Notes: a model not told the origin generated them from the sequence alone. A stretch of 34,661 nt of DNA from DYHD01 sp037445375 (GCA_037445375.1 JBBIKS010000022.1:1-34661); one strand, 5' to 3'; positions 23,957 through 33,016 are shown, counted from the stretch's first letter. Translations and numbers: made by a program.

Positions 23957-24619
23957 CTGCCTGATGGATAGCTGACCCGGTGCTGCTGGTTTATTGATAT
24001 ATCCATAGGCAATCAGAGAGCCAAATACAGGTGCTATTATCCTTGAAGGCAGCCCCTGCTTGCCCATGCACATTGATATAACCCCTGAGTCCTTATGCTT
24101 GAGCGTAAAAAGCATCAACCTTATTAAATCATTTCTATCATTAGATGTTACTGCAATTTTGACTATATCCACTCCTAATAATCTGCCTTCCCTGATAATG
24201 CCTTCAAGAAATTCATCAGTCGGGGTTAAATCAAAATTATGGTAAGAGCCTATCAGAATGGTTTCATCATTCATTATTGATTTAACTTTTTTCAAAAGAA
24301 TTTCTGAATTAATCTCAACATCTACAAAATACGATAGCGGCAGGGCAGCTTCATATAAAGCTAATCTGTCGGGTATTGCGTTCTGCCCTCCCTCGCTTAT
24401 ATCTCTCACAGTAGTAATCAGAGGCTTATTGAACTTATCTTTGGCAATCCTGAAAGTTTCTAATACATGATGGAGAGAGTTGTCCTCAAACATATCAATT
24501 CGTAACTCTATTAAATCAGCCATACTGATAGAGCTCTCATTAATAGCATAAACATCTTTATCATTAAGAACACATGCAATTAAAGGGGACTTTGAGGACT
24601 GAAAAAATGATGTTTTCAA
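23921..24619 (-). CDS. aroD: 3-Dehydroquinate dehydratase, type I
   Basis: A 232-residue class I enzyme converting 3-dehydroquinate to 3-dehydroshikimate in the shikimate pathway. The Schiff-base Lys154 lies in VDIVKIAVTS and the catalytic His127 in IGSYHNFD. ELRIDMF, LITTVRD and the C-terminal PGQLSIRQL complete the active site. The start is TTG at 24619 with AGGTGAT just upstream; no ATG alternative fits. It shares its strand with recR (51 bases upstream) and the liv genes, and its 3' end overlaps the M16-like gene by 36 bases tail to tail. Confidence 0.95.
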   Translation of the reverse strand: MKTSFFQSSKSPLIACVLNDKDVYAINESSISMADLIELRIDMFEDNSLHHVLETFRIAKDKFNKPLITTVRDISEGGQNAIPDRLALYEAALPLSYFVDVEINSEILLKKVKSIMNDETILIGSYHNFDLTPTDEFLEGIIREGRLLGVDIVKIAVTSNDRNDLIRLMLFTLKHKDSGVISMCMGKQGLPSRIIAPVFGSLIAYGYINKPAAPGQLSIRQLFDIFSLLNIR

Positions 24620-24670
24620 ATGATCACCTGTTACCTAAACCATCATACCACGAGCGGCACAATTAATTTC

Positions 24671-25264
24671 TTACATATCCCTTCTGCCCTCTAGAGCCTT
24701 TGTAAGGGTTACTTCATCAGCAAACTCTATATCGCTGCCTATGGGCAGACCATAAGCAATTCGAGTTATTTTGATATTATAGGGTTTTAATAAATCTTTG
24801 ATATAGCGGGCAGTAATTTCACCTTTCGTGTTAGGGTTTGTAGCTAATATTACCTCCTCAATGCCTCCAGCCCTTATCCTATCAAGAAGTTCCTTAATCT
24901 TTAACCTGTCAGGTGTAACGCCGTCAGCAGGGGACAAAGCGCCTAATAAAACATGGTATGTTCCGTTGAATGTTTTGGTCCTTTCTACTGCCATTATATT
25001 GCTCGGCTCCTCAATAATGCATATTCTGGTTTTGTCCCTTGAGGGGTCGCTGCATATAATGCATGGATCGGTATCGGTAATATTAAAGCATACAGAGCAA
25101 AAACGCGCTTTTTCCTTTAGATTAATAATCGCCTGCGCCAGACTTTTTGCCTCGCCATCAGGCATACTAAGGATAAAAAAAGAAAGCCTTTGCGCAGTTT
25201 TTCTCCCGATTCCAGGCAGTTTTGTCAGGCAATTAATTAATTCTTCAATTATATTTTGAGCCAT
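24671..25264 (-). CDS. recR: Recombination mediator RecR
   Basis: A 197-residue protein that works with RecF/RecO to load RecA on gapped DNA. It has the N-terminal helix-hairpin-helix (KLPGIGRKTAQRL), a four-cysteine zinc finger (CSVCFNITDTDPCIIC), a Toprim domain (ICIIEEPSNIMAVERT) and the C-terminal Walker-B-like region (ITRIAYGLPIGSDIEFADEVTL). Length and order are standard. recR usually follows dnaX and the YbaB gene; here it sits 34 bases behind livF, an unusual neighbour. Confidence 0.97.
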   Translation of the reverse strand: MAQNIIEELINCLTKLPGIGRKTAQRLSFFILSMPDGEAKSLAQAIINLKEKARFCSVCFNITDTDPCIICSDPSRDKTRICIIEEPSNIMAVERTKTFNGTYHVLLGALSPADGVTPDRLKIKELLDRIRAGGIEEVILATNPNTKGEITARYIKDLLKPYNIKITRIAYGLPIGSDIEFADEVTLTKALEGRRDM

Positions 25265-25298
25265 AGAATATCCAAATTATCAACTAAAAAATAAAGCC

Positions 25299-26054
25299 TC
25301 ATTGCTCCAGATCAAGGTCTCTTCCCAGATAAGCCCTCTGGACATCTCTGTTGGCAAGAAGATCCTCAGCAGAGCCTTGTAAAAGCACCCGTCCTGTCTC
25401 AAGCACGTAACCCTTATCAGCAATCTTGAGCGCACTCCTTGCATTCTGCTCAACAAGCAGGACTGTTAGTCCATAATCATTTCTCAGCTTCTGTATATAT
25501 GTCAATATCTCTTTGACAATCAAAGGCGCTAATCCCATACTTGGTTCATCCAATAAAAGCATTTTAGGTCTCGCCATCAGAGCGCGTCCTATTGCGAGCA
25601 TCTGCTGTTCACCTCCAGAGAGGGTTCCTGCGAGCTGTTTTTTACGATCTTGAAGGACAGGAAACATTTTATAAATCTGCTGAATATCATTTTTATACTC
25701 ATTGCGTCTGCCAAAGGAGTAAAGATGATATGCCCCGAGCAGTAAATTGTCTTCCACGCTTAAGGGTTTAAATACAAGCCCCCTTTCAGGCACATGGGAA
25801 ATGCCTTTTTTTACGATATCTTCTGCCGGCTTGTTTGTGATTTCAATGTCAGTATATTTTATACTCCCGCCTGTTACTTTCAAAAGCCCTGATATCGCAG
25901 CTAAAAGGGTGGTCTTGCCTGCTCCATTGCTGCCTATCAACGCCACAATCTCTCCTTTATTCACATGCAGCGATAGACGTTTAATGGCGTGTATCTTGCC
26001 GTAATGAACATCAACATTTTTGAGGACCAACATGTTATCTTTAAGAGATGTCAT
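25299..26054 (-). CDS. livF: Branched-chain amino acid ABC transporter ATPase LivF
   Basis: A 251-residue ATP-binding subunit that powers uptake of leucine, isoleucine, valine or related solutes. Walker A is GSNGAGKTT, the signature is LSGGEQQMLAIGRALM, and Walker B is MLLLDEPSMGLAP. LEQNARSALKIADKGYVLETG is typical LivF. It starts inside the end of livG (14-base overlap), so it is translationally coupled. The first ATG is used here; an ATG seven codons later (MLVLKNVDV) is an alternative. Last liv gene of the cluster. Confidence 0.96.
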   Translation of the reverse strand: MTSLKDNMLVLKNVDVHYGKIHAIKRLSLHVNKGEIVALIGSNGAGKTTLLAAISGLLKVTGGSIKYTDIEITNKPAEDIVKKGISHVPERGLVFKPLSVEDNLLLGAYHLYSFGRRNEYKNDIQQIYKMFPVLQDRKKQLAGTLSGGEQQMLAIGRALMARPKMLLLDEPSMGLAPLIVKEILTYIQKLRNDYGLTVLLVEQNARSALKIADKGYVLETGRVLLQGSAEDLLANRDVQRAYLGRDLDLEQ

Positions 26055-26808
26055 CTTCTGCCCCCAAATATGCTTTTATAACAGCTGGGTCTTTTTGGAC
26101 ATCTGCGGCAATTCCATCAGATATTACCTGCCCAAAATTCAGGACTGTTATCCAATTGCTTATCTTCATAACGAGCGACATATCATGATCCACAAGTAAA
26201 ATTGTTGTTCCCTTTTCATTACGAATACGCATAATGGTCTCGCCAAGTGTTTTGGTCTCCTTGATATTTAAGCCCGCAGCAGGCTCGTCCAGAAGGAGAA
26301 GTTTAGGCTCTGTAGCTAAAGCCCTCGCTATCTCTAATATCCTCTGGTCTCCGATGGGAAGACTCGAGGCTGTCTCTTCTTTGCGATTAAGGAGCCCCAT
26401 ATATTCGAGGATTTCCTCGCTCTTGAGTTTGGACTCTCTTTCTTCTTTTATTGCGACGGGAAGCTTAAACCCTGACGCTATAAAACCTGCTCTTGTTTTT
26501 GTATATCTGCCTACCATAACATTTTCAAGCACTGTCATAGTCGAAAAAAGCTCAAGGTGCTGGAATGTTCTAGAAATGCCTATATTGGCTATCTTTGTAG
26601 GCGGCATGCCGTTTATAGTCTGATTTAAAAAAAGGATTTCTCCTTTGTCGGGTCCATAAATACCCGTAATGATATTCATCAGGGTAGTCTTGCCAGCCCC
26701 ATTCGGACCTATGAGGGCGCTTATATTGCCCTCTTTCACGGAGAAGTTCACATCTTCCAAGGCGGTTAGTCCGCCAAAACTTTTATGTATTCCTTTGATT
26801 GTCAGCAA
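26041..26808 (-). CDS. livG: Branched-chain amino acid ABC transporter ATPase LivG
   Basis: A 255-residue ATPase partner of LivF. Walker A is GPNGAGKTT, the signature region is SSLPIGDQRILEIARALA (the LivG variant of LSGGQ), Walker B is LLLLDEPAAGLN and the switch is LLVDHDMSLV. The start is TTG at 26808, 26 bases inside the end of livM, with no strong ribosome site; translation presumably depends on livM. It forms the ABC engine with LivF beneath LivH and LivM. Confidence 0.96.
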   Translation of the reverse strand: MLTIKGIHKSFGGLTALEDVNFSVKEGNISALIGPNGAGKTTLMNIITGIYGPDKGEILFLNQTINGMPPTKIANIGISRTFQHLELFSTMTVLENVMVGRYTKTRAGFIASGFKLPVAIKEERESKLKSEEILEYMGLLNRKEETASSLPIGDQRILEIARALATEPKLLLLDEPAAGLNIKETKTLGETIMRIRNEKGTTILLVDHDMSLVMKISNWITVLNFGQVISDGIAADVQKDPAVIKAYLGAEDDIS

Positions 26809-27745
26809 CTGTTATAGCCCTAAGTTTTTTTAATTTTTCTGCTATTATAGGTACAAGTCCTTTTCTAAAGAATAACAATGATAGAGTTAGTATCAAACCA
26901 TACACAAGAACATCGAACTCTTCAAATTGTCTGAGCAATTCAGGCAGAACTGTTATTATTATGGCGCCTAAGATTCCACCCCACAAGTTATTGATTCCAC
27001 CTATGACAGCCATCATAACAATTAGCACTGAGTGAAATAATGTAAATGTGCTTGGACTGACGAATGTTATATAATGGACATAAAGACTACCCGCAATTGA
27101 TGCGTAAACGGCGCTGAGCACAAAAACCTTAATTTTAAGTGATACTATATCGAGACCCATCGCCTTGCACGCAACTTCGCTGTCGTGCATTGCCCTCAAC
27201 GCCCTTCCAGTTCTGGAATTTATTAAATTAATAGAAAAAAGCATTATTAAGGCTACAAATCCCCATGTAAGGTAAAAAAAACTGGCAGATGAATCAAAGA
27301 CATAGCCTAATATATCAAATCGCGGTATATCTCCAAAGCCAGATGGTCCTCCGGGACCAAACTCATTAAGCAAAATATGGATTATCTCTCCAAAGCCTAA
27401 AGTGGCAACTGCCAGATAATGCCCTTTGAGCCTGAGAGCGGGCACTGCCAGTATCATGGCAGCAACAGCAGCTACGGCTGAAGCAGCTACAAGGCTTACT
27501 ATGACAGGTAATCCAAATTTAAGGGACAGAATTGCAGATATATATGCCCCGATACCGTAAAAACCTGCTTGTCCAAGAGATATCTGTCCGGCATATCCCA
27601 TAAGAATACATAAACCAATTGCTAAAAGGGCATTAATTCCTGCAAAGATTGCTACGCTAAGATTATAAGAGCTTGCCGTAAAAAGCGGGAAAAACAAAAT
27701 TAAAAGAATGAATATAAGAAAAGTAATCGTATTATTCTGGTTCAT
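26783..27745 (-). CDS. livM: Branched-chain amino acid ABC transporter permease LivM
   Basis: A 320-residue inner-membrane permease with about nine hydrophobic segments. The family signature GYAGQISLGQAGFYGIGAY is near residues 49-67, and the cytoplasmic coupling region is RTGRALRAMHDSEVACKAMGLD. It begins three bases after the livH stop and overlaps livG at its end, a tight livHMG arrangement. It pairs with LivH to form the channel. Confidence 0.96.
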   Translation of the reverse strand: MNQNNTITFLIFILLILFFPLFTASSYNLSVAIFAGINALLAIGLCILMGYAGQISLGQAGFYGIGAYISAILSLKFGLPVIVSLVAASAVAAVAAMILAVPALRLKGHYLAVATLGFGEIIHILLNEFGPGGPSGFGDIPRFDILGYVFDSSASFFYLTWGFVALIMLFSINLINSRTGRALRAMHDSEVACKAMGLDIVSLKIKVFVLSAVYASIAGSLYVHYITFVSPSTFTLFHSVLIVMMAVIGGINNLWGGILGAIIITVLPELLRQFEEFDVLVYGLILTLSLLFFRKGLVPIIAEKLKKLRAITVADNQRNT

Positions 27746-27748
27746 AAG

Positions 27749-28636
27749 TTAAAATTTTCTCAATTGAGCTGCGCTGCTACTCCCAAAAATGCCCGCAGGC
27801 TTATAAAAAAGCACAAGCAAAAGAATCACTAAAGCGACTGCATCTTTCAGTCCCGAATGAATATAGCCCGCTGTCATAGATTCCAAAATGCCGATACTAA
27901 ACCCTCCTACAACTGCACCCCTGCCTCTTCCAAGTCCACCAAGAATCGCAGCACAAAATCCCTTCACTGCGAGCATCGGACCTTTATCGTACTCCATTAA
28001 GGAAATTGGGGTGATCGCAATCCCGCCTATCGCCCCTACTACCGCACTTAGGATAAATGAAAACATGACCATCTGTGAGACATTAATCCCAACGAGTTTT
28101 GCTGCCGTAGCATCGACTGCACATGCTTTCATAGCTTTTCCAATAATAGTTTTATTGAAAAACAGAAAGAGTAAAATAATGCATACGGCTGTTACACCTA
28201 TAACCCATAATGTCTGCTCTTGAATAATCGCACCAAAGAGATTTATTGGTTCTCCCTCAGTGAAAGGAGCATATCCATAAGGATCCTTGCCAAATTTGAA
28301 CATCAGAAGCCCTTTAAGGACGATTGAGACCGATATTGTTATCATTATCATGAGGAGCAGATCTGTTTTCTTGATAGGTCTTATCGTCAGTCTTTCCATA
28401 AGAAACGCAACAAAACCAACTGATAGTATTGTCAGCAAAATGGAGAGAAGGAAAGGCAGTTTCAAGGATGTAGTAAAGAACCACATCATAAGCCCGCCAA
28501 TAACGACAAATTCTCCCTGAGCAAGATTTAATATAGATGTAGCGTTGTAGATTATATTAAAACCCATGCCCACAAGGGCATATACTGATCCCACTGTAAG
28601 TCCAGAAAATAGAAACTGCAAAAAAACAGTCAGCAA
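27749..28636 (-). CDS. livH: Branched-chain amino acid ABC transporter permease LivH
   Basis: A 295-residue permease. Signatures are GSVYALVGMGFNIIYNAT and LNLAQGEFVVIGG at the N-terminus, and GKAMKACAVDATAAKLVGI as the cytoplasmic coupling loop. The start is TTG with GGAG upstream; no ATG fits. It is the first gene of livHMGF, separated by 485 bases and a terminator from the two livK genes. Its own promoter presumably lies in that gap, near the inserted repeat. Confidence 0.95.
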   Translation of the reverse strand: MLTVFLQFLFSGLTVGSVYALVGMGFNIIYNATSILNLAQGEFVVIGGLMMWFFTTSLKLPFLLSILLTILSVGFVAFLMERLTIRPIKKTDLLLMIMITISVSIVLKGLLMFKFGKDPYGYAPFTEGEPINLFGAIIQEQTLWVIGVTAVCIILLFLFFNKTIIGKAMKACAVDATAAKLVGINVSQMVMFSFILSAVVGAIGGIAITPISLMEYDKGPMLAVKGFCAAILGGLGRGRGAVVGGFSIGILESMTAGYIHSGLKDAVALVILLLVLFYKPAGIFGSSSAAQLRKF

Positions 28637-28747
28637 ACCAATTATTCTCCTAAATGTCTATAATATATTGCAATGCACTTTTAAATTTAGACCCTTAAAA
28701 TGTGCCCTTCCGCATATTTTAAAAATCATCCGTAAAGGAAATATATT

Positions 28748-28972
28748 ACAGCAAATCCATTATTTTTTTCTAATACCTTGAAGATACCTGAATCCCGATT
28801 TAGACCTGCAAACGGTTTGTCTTTGCTGTAATTGTGAAAACCCGAAGGATTCGTGGCAATCTCGTTGGAAGTGTTGAGATTGCTTCGCTGCGCTCGCAAT
28901 GACAAGTCTCTATCTCTGTTTTTGGGAAGATATGTAACTGCAAGCCTATAGGGAGTACACAGCAAATCCATT
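28748..28972. repeat. Inserted repeat flanked by 14-base direct repeats
   Basis: ACAGCAAATCCATT occurs at 28748-28761 and again at 28959-28972, bounding about 197 bases. The insert includes a GAGATTGCTTCGCTGCGCTCGC...AATGAC-type dispersed repeat (28875-28902) and its partial inverse GGCAATCTCG. The direct repeats look like a target-site duplication. The rest of the 28637-29051 gap shows no gene. Confidence 0.6.
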
Positions 28973-29051
28973 TCATAATTATTATTATTATCCCGCCTTT
29001 ATTAAATATTGCTCTCCAAGTTACTCATAACTCTCAATTTCTATTTTTTTC

Positions 29052-29104
29052 AAAAAAAGAAGCTGGAATACAGCTCGTCATATTTGCTACATTCCAGCTT
29101 CTTT
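29052..29104 (-). terminator. Strong terminator after the livK pair
   Basis: AAAGAAGCTGGAAT (29056-29069) and ATTCCAGCTTCTTT (29091-29104) form a 14-pair stem. On the minus strand it is followed by a run of T. It lies 17 bases after the last livK stop and would reduce read-through into livHMGF, favouring binding-protein over permease expression. Confidence 0.9.
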
Positions 29105-29121
29105 ATCTTAAAAGACTCTAA

Positions 29122-30282
29122 TTACTTCAAGAGTTCCCAGTCTCCATTTTTTACCACTACCATCTCAAAGGCGTTTCTATCAAGTCCGCAGTGTTCTGTG
29201 GAAGACATATTGAATATCCCGCCTGTGCCGGGCCAGTTCTTAGTCTCATTTTCAATATAATCCCTTATCTTCTTTTTATCAGGACCAACCTTTCTTAACG
29301 CCTCTACAACCATCATTAGAGAGTCATGTGCATGACCGCCGAATGTTCCCGGCTCGCTCTTGAATTTTGCTTCATAATCCAGTGTGAATTTCTTTAGCAC
29401 AGCCTTCTGTGGGTGTTTATCAGCAAGTTTGTCCCAGACAACGATTCTGCCAAGAGGGGCAATAACGCCTTCCGAAGCCTTTCCTGCAAGCTCAATATTT
29501 CTCTTGCTCCCCCATCCGTGACTCTGATAAAGAGGTATGCCCATTTTTAATGCATTCCAGTTTTTTGTAACGATCACCTGTCCAGGACCTACGGACCAAT
29601 TGATGACTGCCTGTGCGCCAGCAGCCTTAATCTTTGTAAGCTGTGTGGTCATATCTGTATCCTTTGGGCCATACCTTTCATCTGCAACAATCGTTATCCC
29701 AAACTTAGAAGTCATTTCATGAAGAGCTTTCCTTCCAGCATCTCCATAACCTGTTGTTATCGTTAAAATGCCTATCTTTGTTATTCCCTGTTTTTTTAAG
29801 TAAGTATATAGCGCCTCAACAACGCTGAAATCATACTGTGCAACCTTAAAAATCCAATACCTTTCATTGACGGGCTGAGTTATAGATGCCCCTGTTGCAC
29901 ATGATATCATGGTTGTCTTTGCATTATTCATTATAGGTACAAGAGCCATTGATTCGCCTGTTGTTGAAGGACCAATAATTGCAAGCACATTATCCTTTTC
30001 CAAAAGCTTTTTGGCTGCAAGGACAGCGTGTGTTTCATCGCTTTTTGAGTCTTCAATAATCACCTCAATCGGATGTCCATTAATACCGCCAGCTTTATTA
30101 ATTTGTTCCTGAAGCATGATTGCCGCATTTTTTTCAGGCTCGCCTAAAAAAGATGCTGCCCCAGTCACTGAAAAAATAGCCCCGACCTTATAGGGTTCTT
30201 TTGCATTGACAGGGGCAAAAAACAGGCATATTATTGAAAAAATAAATAAAATCTTAAAAAAAACTCCCGATAACATATTCAT
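29122..30282 (-). CDS. livK: ABC transporter substrate-binding protein, LivK type (copy 2)
   Basis: A 386-residue periplasmic binding protein with a signal peptide (FFKILFIFSIICLFFAPVNA). The mature part begins KEPYKVGAIFSVTGAASFLGEPEKN, the type I periplasmic fold that binds branched-chain amino acids or related small acids. It is a close tandem paralogue of the gene at 30316-31476: same length, largely the same sequence. GAGGAGA precedes the ATG. Its stop is followed by the strong terminator. Specificity is not readable; two copies may bind different ligands for one permease. Confidence 0.94.
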   Translation of the reverse strand: MNMLSGVFFKILFIFSIICLFFAPVNAKEPYKVGAIFSVTGAASFLGEPEKNAAIMLQEQINKAGGINGHPIEVIIEDSKSDETHAVLAAKKLLEKDNVLAIIGPSTTGESMALVPIMNNAKTTMISCATGASITQPVNERYWIFKVAQYDFSVVEALYTYLKKQGITKIGILTITTGYGDAGRKALHEMTSKFGITIVADERYGPKDTDMTTQLTKIKAAGAQAVINWSVGPGQVIVTKNWNALKMGIPLYQSHGWGSKRNIELAGKASEGVIAPLGRIVVWDKLADKHPQKAVLKKFTLDYEAKFKSEPGTFGGHAHDSLMMVVEALRKVGPDKKKIRDYIENETKNWPGTGGIFNMSSTEHCGLDRNAFEMVVVKNGDWELLK

Positions 30283-30315
30283 AATTCTATCTCCTCAATA
30301 GTTTTCTTTATAAAA

Positions 30316-31476
30316 TTATTTGATAATTTCCCAGTCTCCATTTTTTACTATGACCATCTCAAAGGAATCTTTATCCAATCCGCAGTGATCCTTTGGCGAC
30401 ATATTAAAAATACCACCCGTGCCAGGCCAGTTCTTAATATTGGTTTCGATATAATCCCTTATTTTCTTCTTATCAGTCCCTACTTTTTTAATGGCTTCAA
30501 CGACCATCATGAGAGAATCATGAGCATAGCCGCCGAAAGCACCGGGCTCACTCTTAAATTTTGCCTCATAGTCAAGAGTATATTTTTTCAGCAAAGTCTT
30601 CTGTGGATGCTTGTCAGATAATTTATCCCAGACCACAAGCCTGCTCAATGGTGCAATTACTCCTTCAGCCGCCTTTCCTGCGAGTTCAATATTCTTTTTA
30701 CTGCCCCAACCATGACTTTGCAGGAGAGGAATGTTCATTTTCAGTGCCTGCCAATTTTTAGTTACAATAACCTGACCCGGACCAACAGACCAGTTAATAA
30801 CCGCCTGAGCTCCTGCTGCTTTAATCTTAGCAAGCTGCGTTGTCATATCTGAATCCTTAGGTCCATATCTCTCATCAGCAACTATTGTAATGCCATATTT
30901 AGGAGCCAAGTCAATAAGCGATTTTCTGCCTGAATCACCAAAACCTGTTGATATTGTTAGTATTCCAGCCTTAAACAATCCATGCTTTTTCATGTAAAGA
31001 AAAATAGCCTCTACGGCGCTGAAATCGTATTGAGCTGATTTGAATACCCAGTATCTTTCTTCAACTGGCTGTGTTATACCGGCGCCGGCAGCACATGATA
31101 TCATTGGTGTTTTTGCATTGGTTACAATCGGCACAAGAGCCATTGATTCACCCGTTGTCGAAGGGCCTATAATTGCTATCACGTTGTCTTTTTCAAGCAG
31201 TTTCTTTGCCGCAAGGACGGCGTGTGTTTCATCGCTTTTTGAGTCTTCAATAATCACCTCAATCGGATGTCCATTAATACCGCCAGCTTTATTAATCTGC
31301 TCCTGAAGCATAATCACGGTATTTTTCTCAGGCTCGCCAAGAAAAGATGCAGCACCAGTTACCGAAAAAATAGCCCCAATTTTATAGGGCTGTTTAGCAA
31401 ATGCAGGTGCAGACATGAGACAAATAGACATACAGATAATTAATACGAACAAAACATTCTTCCTCACCTTTTTCAT
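30316..31476 (-). CDS. livK: ABC transporter substrate-binding protein, LivK type (copy 1)
   Basis: A 386-residue paralogue of the next gene, 33 bases upstream of it. The signal peptide is MKKVRKNVLFVLIICMSICL followed by MSAPAFA. The mature domain matches copy 2 almost throughout; differences cluster in the middle (FLYMKKHGLFKAGILTISTGFGDSGRKSLIDLAPKY). AAGGAGGG lies just before the ATG, a strong ribosome site that fits high expression. A 77-base block (31220-31296) is identical to 30026-30102 of copy 2 although flanking codons differ. Confidence 0.95.
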   Translation of the reverse strand: MKKVRKNVLFVLIICMSICLMSAPAFAKQPYKIGAIFSVTGAASFLGEPEKNTVIMLQEQINKAGGINGHPIEVIIEDSKSDETHAVLAAKKLLEKDNVIAIIGPSTTGESMALVPIVTNAKTPMISCAAGAGITQPVEERYWVFKSAQYDFSAVEAIFLYMKKHGLFKAGILTISTGFGDSGRKSLIDLAPKYGITIVADERYGPKDSDMTTQLAKIKAAGAQAVINWSVGPGQVIVTKNWQALKMNIPLLQSHGWGSKKNIELAGKAAEGVIAPLSRLVVWDKLSDKHPQKTLLKKYTLDYEAKFKSEPGAFGGYAHDSLMMVVEAIKKVGTDKKKIRDYIETNIKNWPGTGGIFNMSPKDHCGLDKDSFEMVIVKNGDWEIIK

Positions 31477-31515
31477 CTAACCCTCCTTAAGAACTTATGG
31501 TGACTAATATTTATT

Positions 31516-31947
31516 TTAAAGAGAATAAACCTCTTCTCCTCTTAATATCCTTACGCCTCCCCTTTTGAGGATATCAACAGCCTTGCTTATTTCATCAAAG
31601 CGGAATATAACTATAGCATTTTCAGTGCTTTTTTCAACAAATGCATACATATATTCAACATTAATTCCGCTGTCCTTTATATTGAGCAAAATCCTTGCCA
31701 GTCCTCCCGGCTTGTCAGGTACGGCTATGGCGACCACCTCTGTCTTTGAGACCGTAAAGCCGCTGTCTTTTAAAACATTTATTGCTTTCTCAGTTTCATT
31801 CACTATTAACCGCAAAATGCCGAAATCACCTGCTTCTGCAAGGTAAAAAGCCCTTATATTGATATCCGCATCTGCAAGCGTCTGAGTTACTTCGGCAAGC
31901 CTTCCAGATCTATTTTCGACAAACACTGAAATCTGTTCAACCTTCAT
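31516..31947 (-). CDS. Tandem ACT-domain protein
   Basis: A 143-residue protein made of two ACT domains (MKVEQISVFVENRSGRLAEVTQTL, then VAIAVPDKPGGLARILLNIKDSGINVEYMYAF). Stand-alone double-ACT proteins are amino-acid-binding regulators, often next to amino-acid or phenylacetate-CoA ligase genes. The start at 31947 is fixed by GGAG five bases upstream; an in-frame ATG at 31971 adds eight unlikely residues. It lies 39 bases before livK copy 1 on the same strand, so it may sense the amino acids that the Liv system imports; that link is inference. Confidence 0.88.
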   Translation of the reverse strand: MKVEQISVFVENRSGRLAEVTQTLADADINIRAFYLAEAGDFGILRLIVNETEKAINVLKDSGFTVSKTEVVAIAVPDKPGGLARILLNIKDSGINVEYMYAFVEKSTENAIVIFRFDEISKAVDILKRGGVRILRGEEVYSL

Positions 31948-32032
31948 GGTTTCTCCAAAAAAAGACTGCATGATTATCTAAGCAGTTAAAGATATCATAA
32001 AACTATGAAGAAAACAAGAAACACTTTAACAA

Positions 32033-33007
32033 CTACTTCATTTTATTTTCCCATCTCCAAGCGCTTTCTATTATGAACTCAAGGTCATCATAACAGGGCT
32101 TCCAATGAAGAAATCTCCTTATCTTTGAGCTGTCAGCAACTAAAACAGCGGGGTCTCCCTCCCGCCTTGGAGCTTCCTCAACGAAAAAATCGATCTTTGT
32201 AATTTTCTTCGCTGCAGCAATAACCTCTCTGACTGAATAGCCATGTCCGTATCCACAATTAAAAATATTGCTATGCCCCCCATCAGCAAGATGCTGCAGG
32301 GCGAGTATATGTGCATCTGAGAGGTCTTCGACATGGATATAATCCCTTATGCAAGTGCCATCATCGGTTTTGTAGTCTGTTCCGAATATCTGCATTTTTT
32401 CAAACTGCCCTATAGCTGTCTTCAAAGCCCTCGTAATCAAATGGGTAGGATTTTTATAAGCCTGTCCTATTCGGCACTCGCTGTCTGCCCCGGCAACATT
32501 GAAGTATCGCAGAGATACATACCGAAAGTTATCTCTGGCATAAGCGAGATCCCTTAATATAAGCTCATTCATCATTTTTGAAGTTCCATAAGGATTTATG
32601 GGCTGCATTGGATCATCTTCATTGACAGGAATTTTATCAGGGCTTCCATATACAGCAGCAGTTGAGGAAAAGATAAATATATTAACATCATGCTTCATCA
32701 TAACGTTTAAAAGATTGATTGTATTAGAGGTGTTGTTATTGTAATACTTGAGCGGGTTGGTCATGCTCTCATTAACCACGATTGATGCGGCGAAGTGCAT
32801 GACCGCATCGGGCTTGAATGCATTTATCACAGATTCTAATTTATTTATATCCCCGATATCTCCTTCAAAAAGTTCTCCGTATAGCACCGCCCATCTGTTG
32901 CCTGAAGAAAGATTATCATATACTGCAACTTCATAGTTCCTTTGACCTAACATCTTTACAACATGACTTCCTATATATCCTGCCCCGCCCGTTACAAGTA
33001 TTCGCAT
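32033..33007 (-). CDS. galE: UDP-glucose 4-epimerase
   Basis: A 324-residue extended short-chain dehydrogenase. The NAD motif is TGGAGYIGSH, the catalytic pair is Tyr140 and Lys144 in NPYGTSK, and Ser115/Thr116 precede them in FSSTAAVYG. The C-terminal RDYIHVEDLSDAHILAL and EEAPRREGDPAVLVAD segments are typical of GalE. It interconverts UDP-glucose and UDP-galactose for polysaccharide or lipopolysaccharide synthesis. The stop of the TIM-barrel gene is nine bases upstream, so the two are in an operon. Confidence 0.95.
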   Translation of the reverse strand: MRILVTGGAGYIGSHVVKMLGQRNYEVAVYDNLSSGNRWAVLYGELFEGDIGDINKLESVINAFKPDAVMHFAASIVVNESMTNPLKYYNNNTSNTINLLNVMMKHDVNIFIFSSTAAVYGSPDKIPVNEDDPMQPINPYGTSKMMNELILRDLAYARDNFRYVSLRYFNVAGADSECRIGQAYKNPTHLITRALKTAIGQFEKMQIFGTDYKTDDGTCIRDYIHVEDLSDAHILALQHLADGGHSNIFNCGYGHGYSVREVIAAAKKITKIDFFVEEAPRREGDPAVLVADSSKIRRFLHWKPCYDDLEFIIESAWRWENKMK

Positions 33008-33016
33008 AATCGCCTC

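Noticed and set aside
28726..28971. 81-residue minus-strand open frame
   Set aside because: Its centre is the GCAATCTC/GAGATTGC dispersed repeat read as protein (SLRAQRSNL); no family is recognisable.
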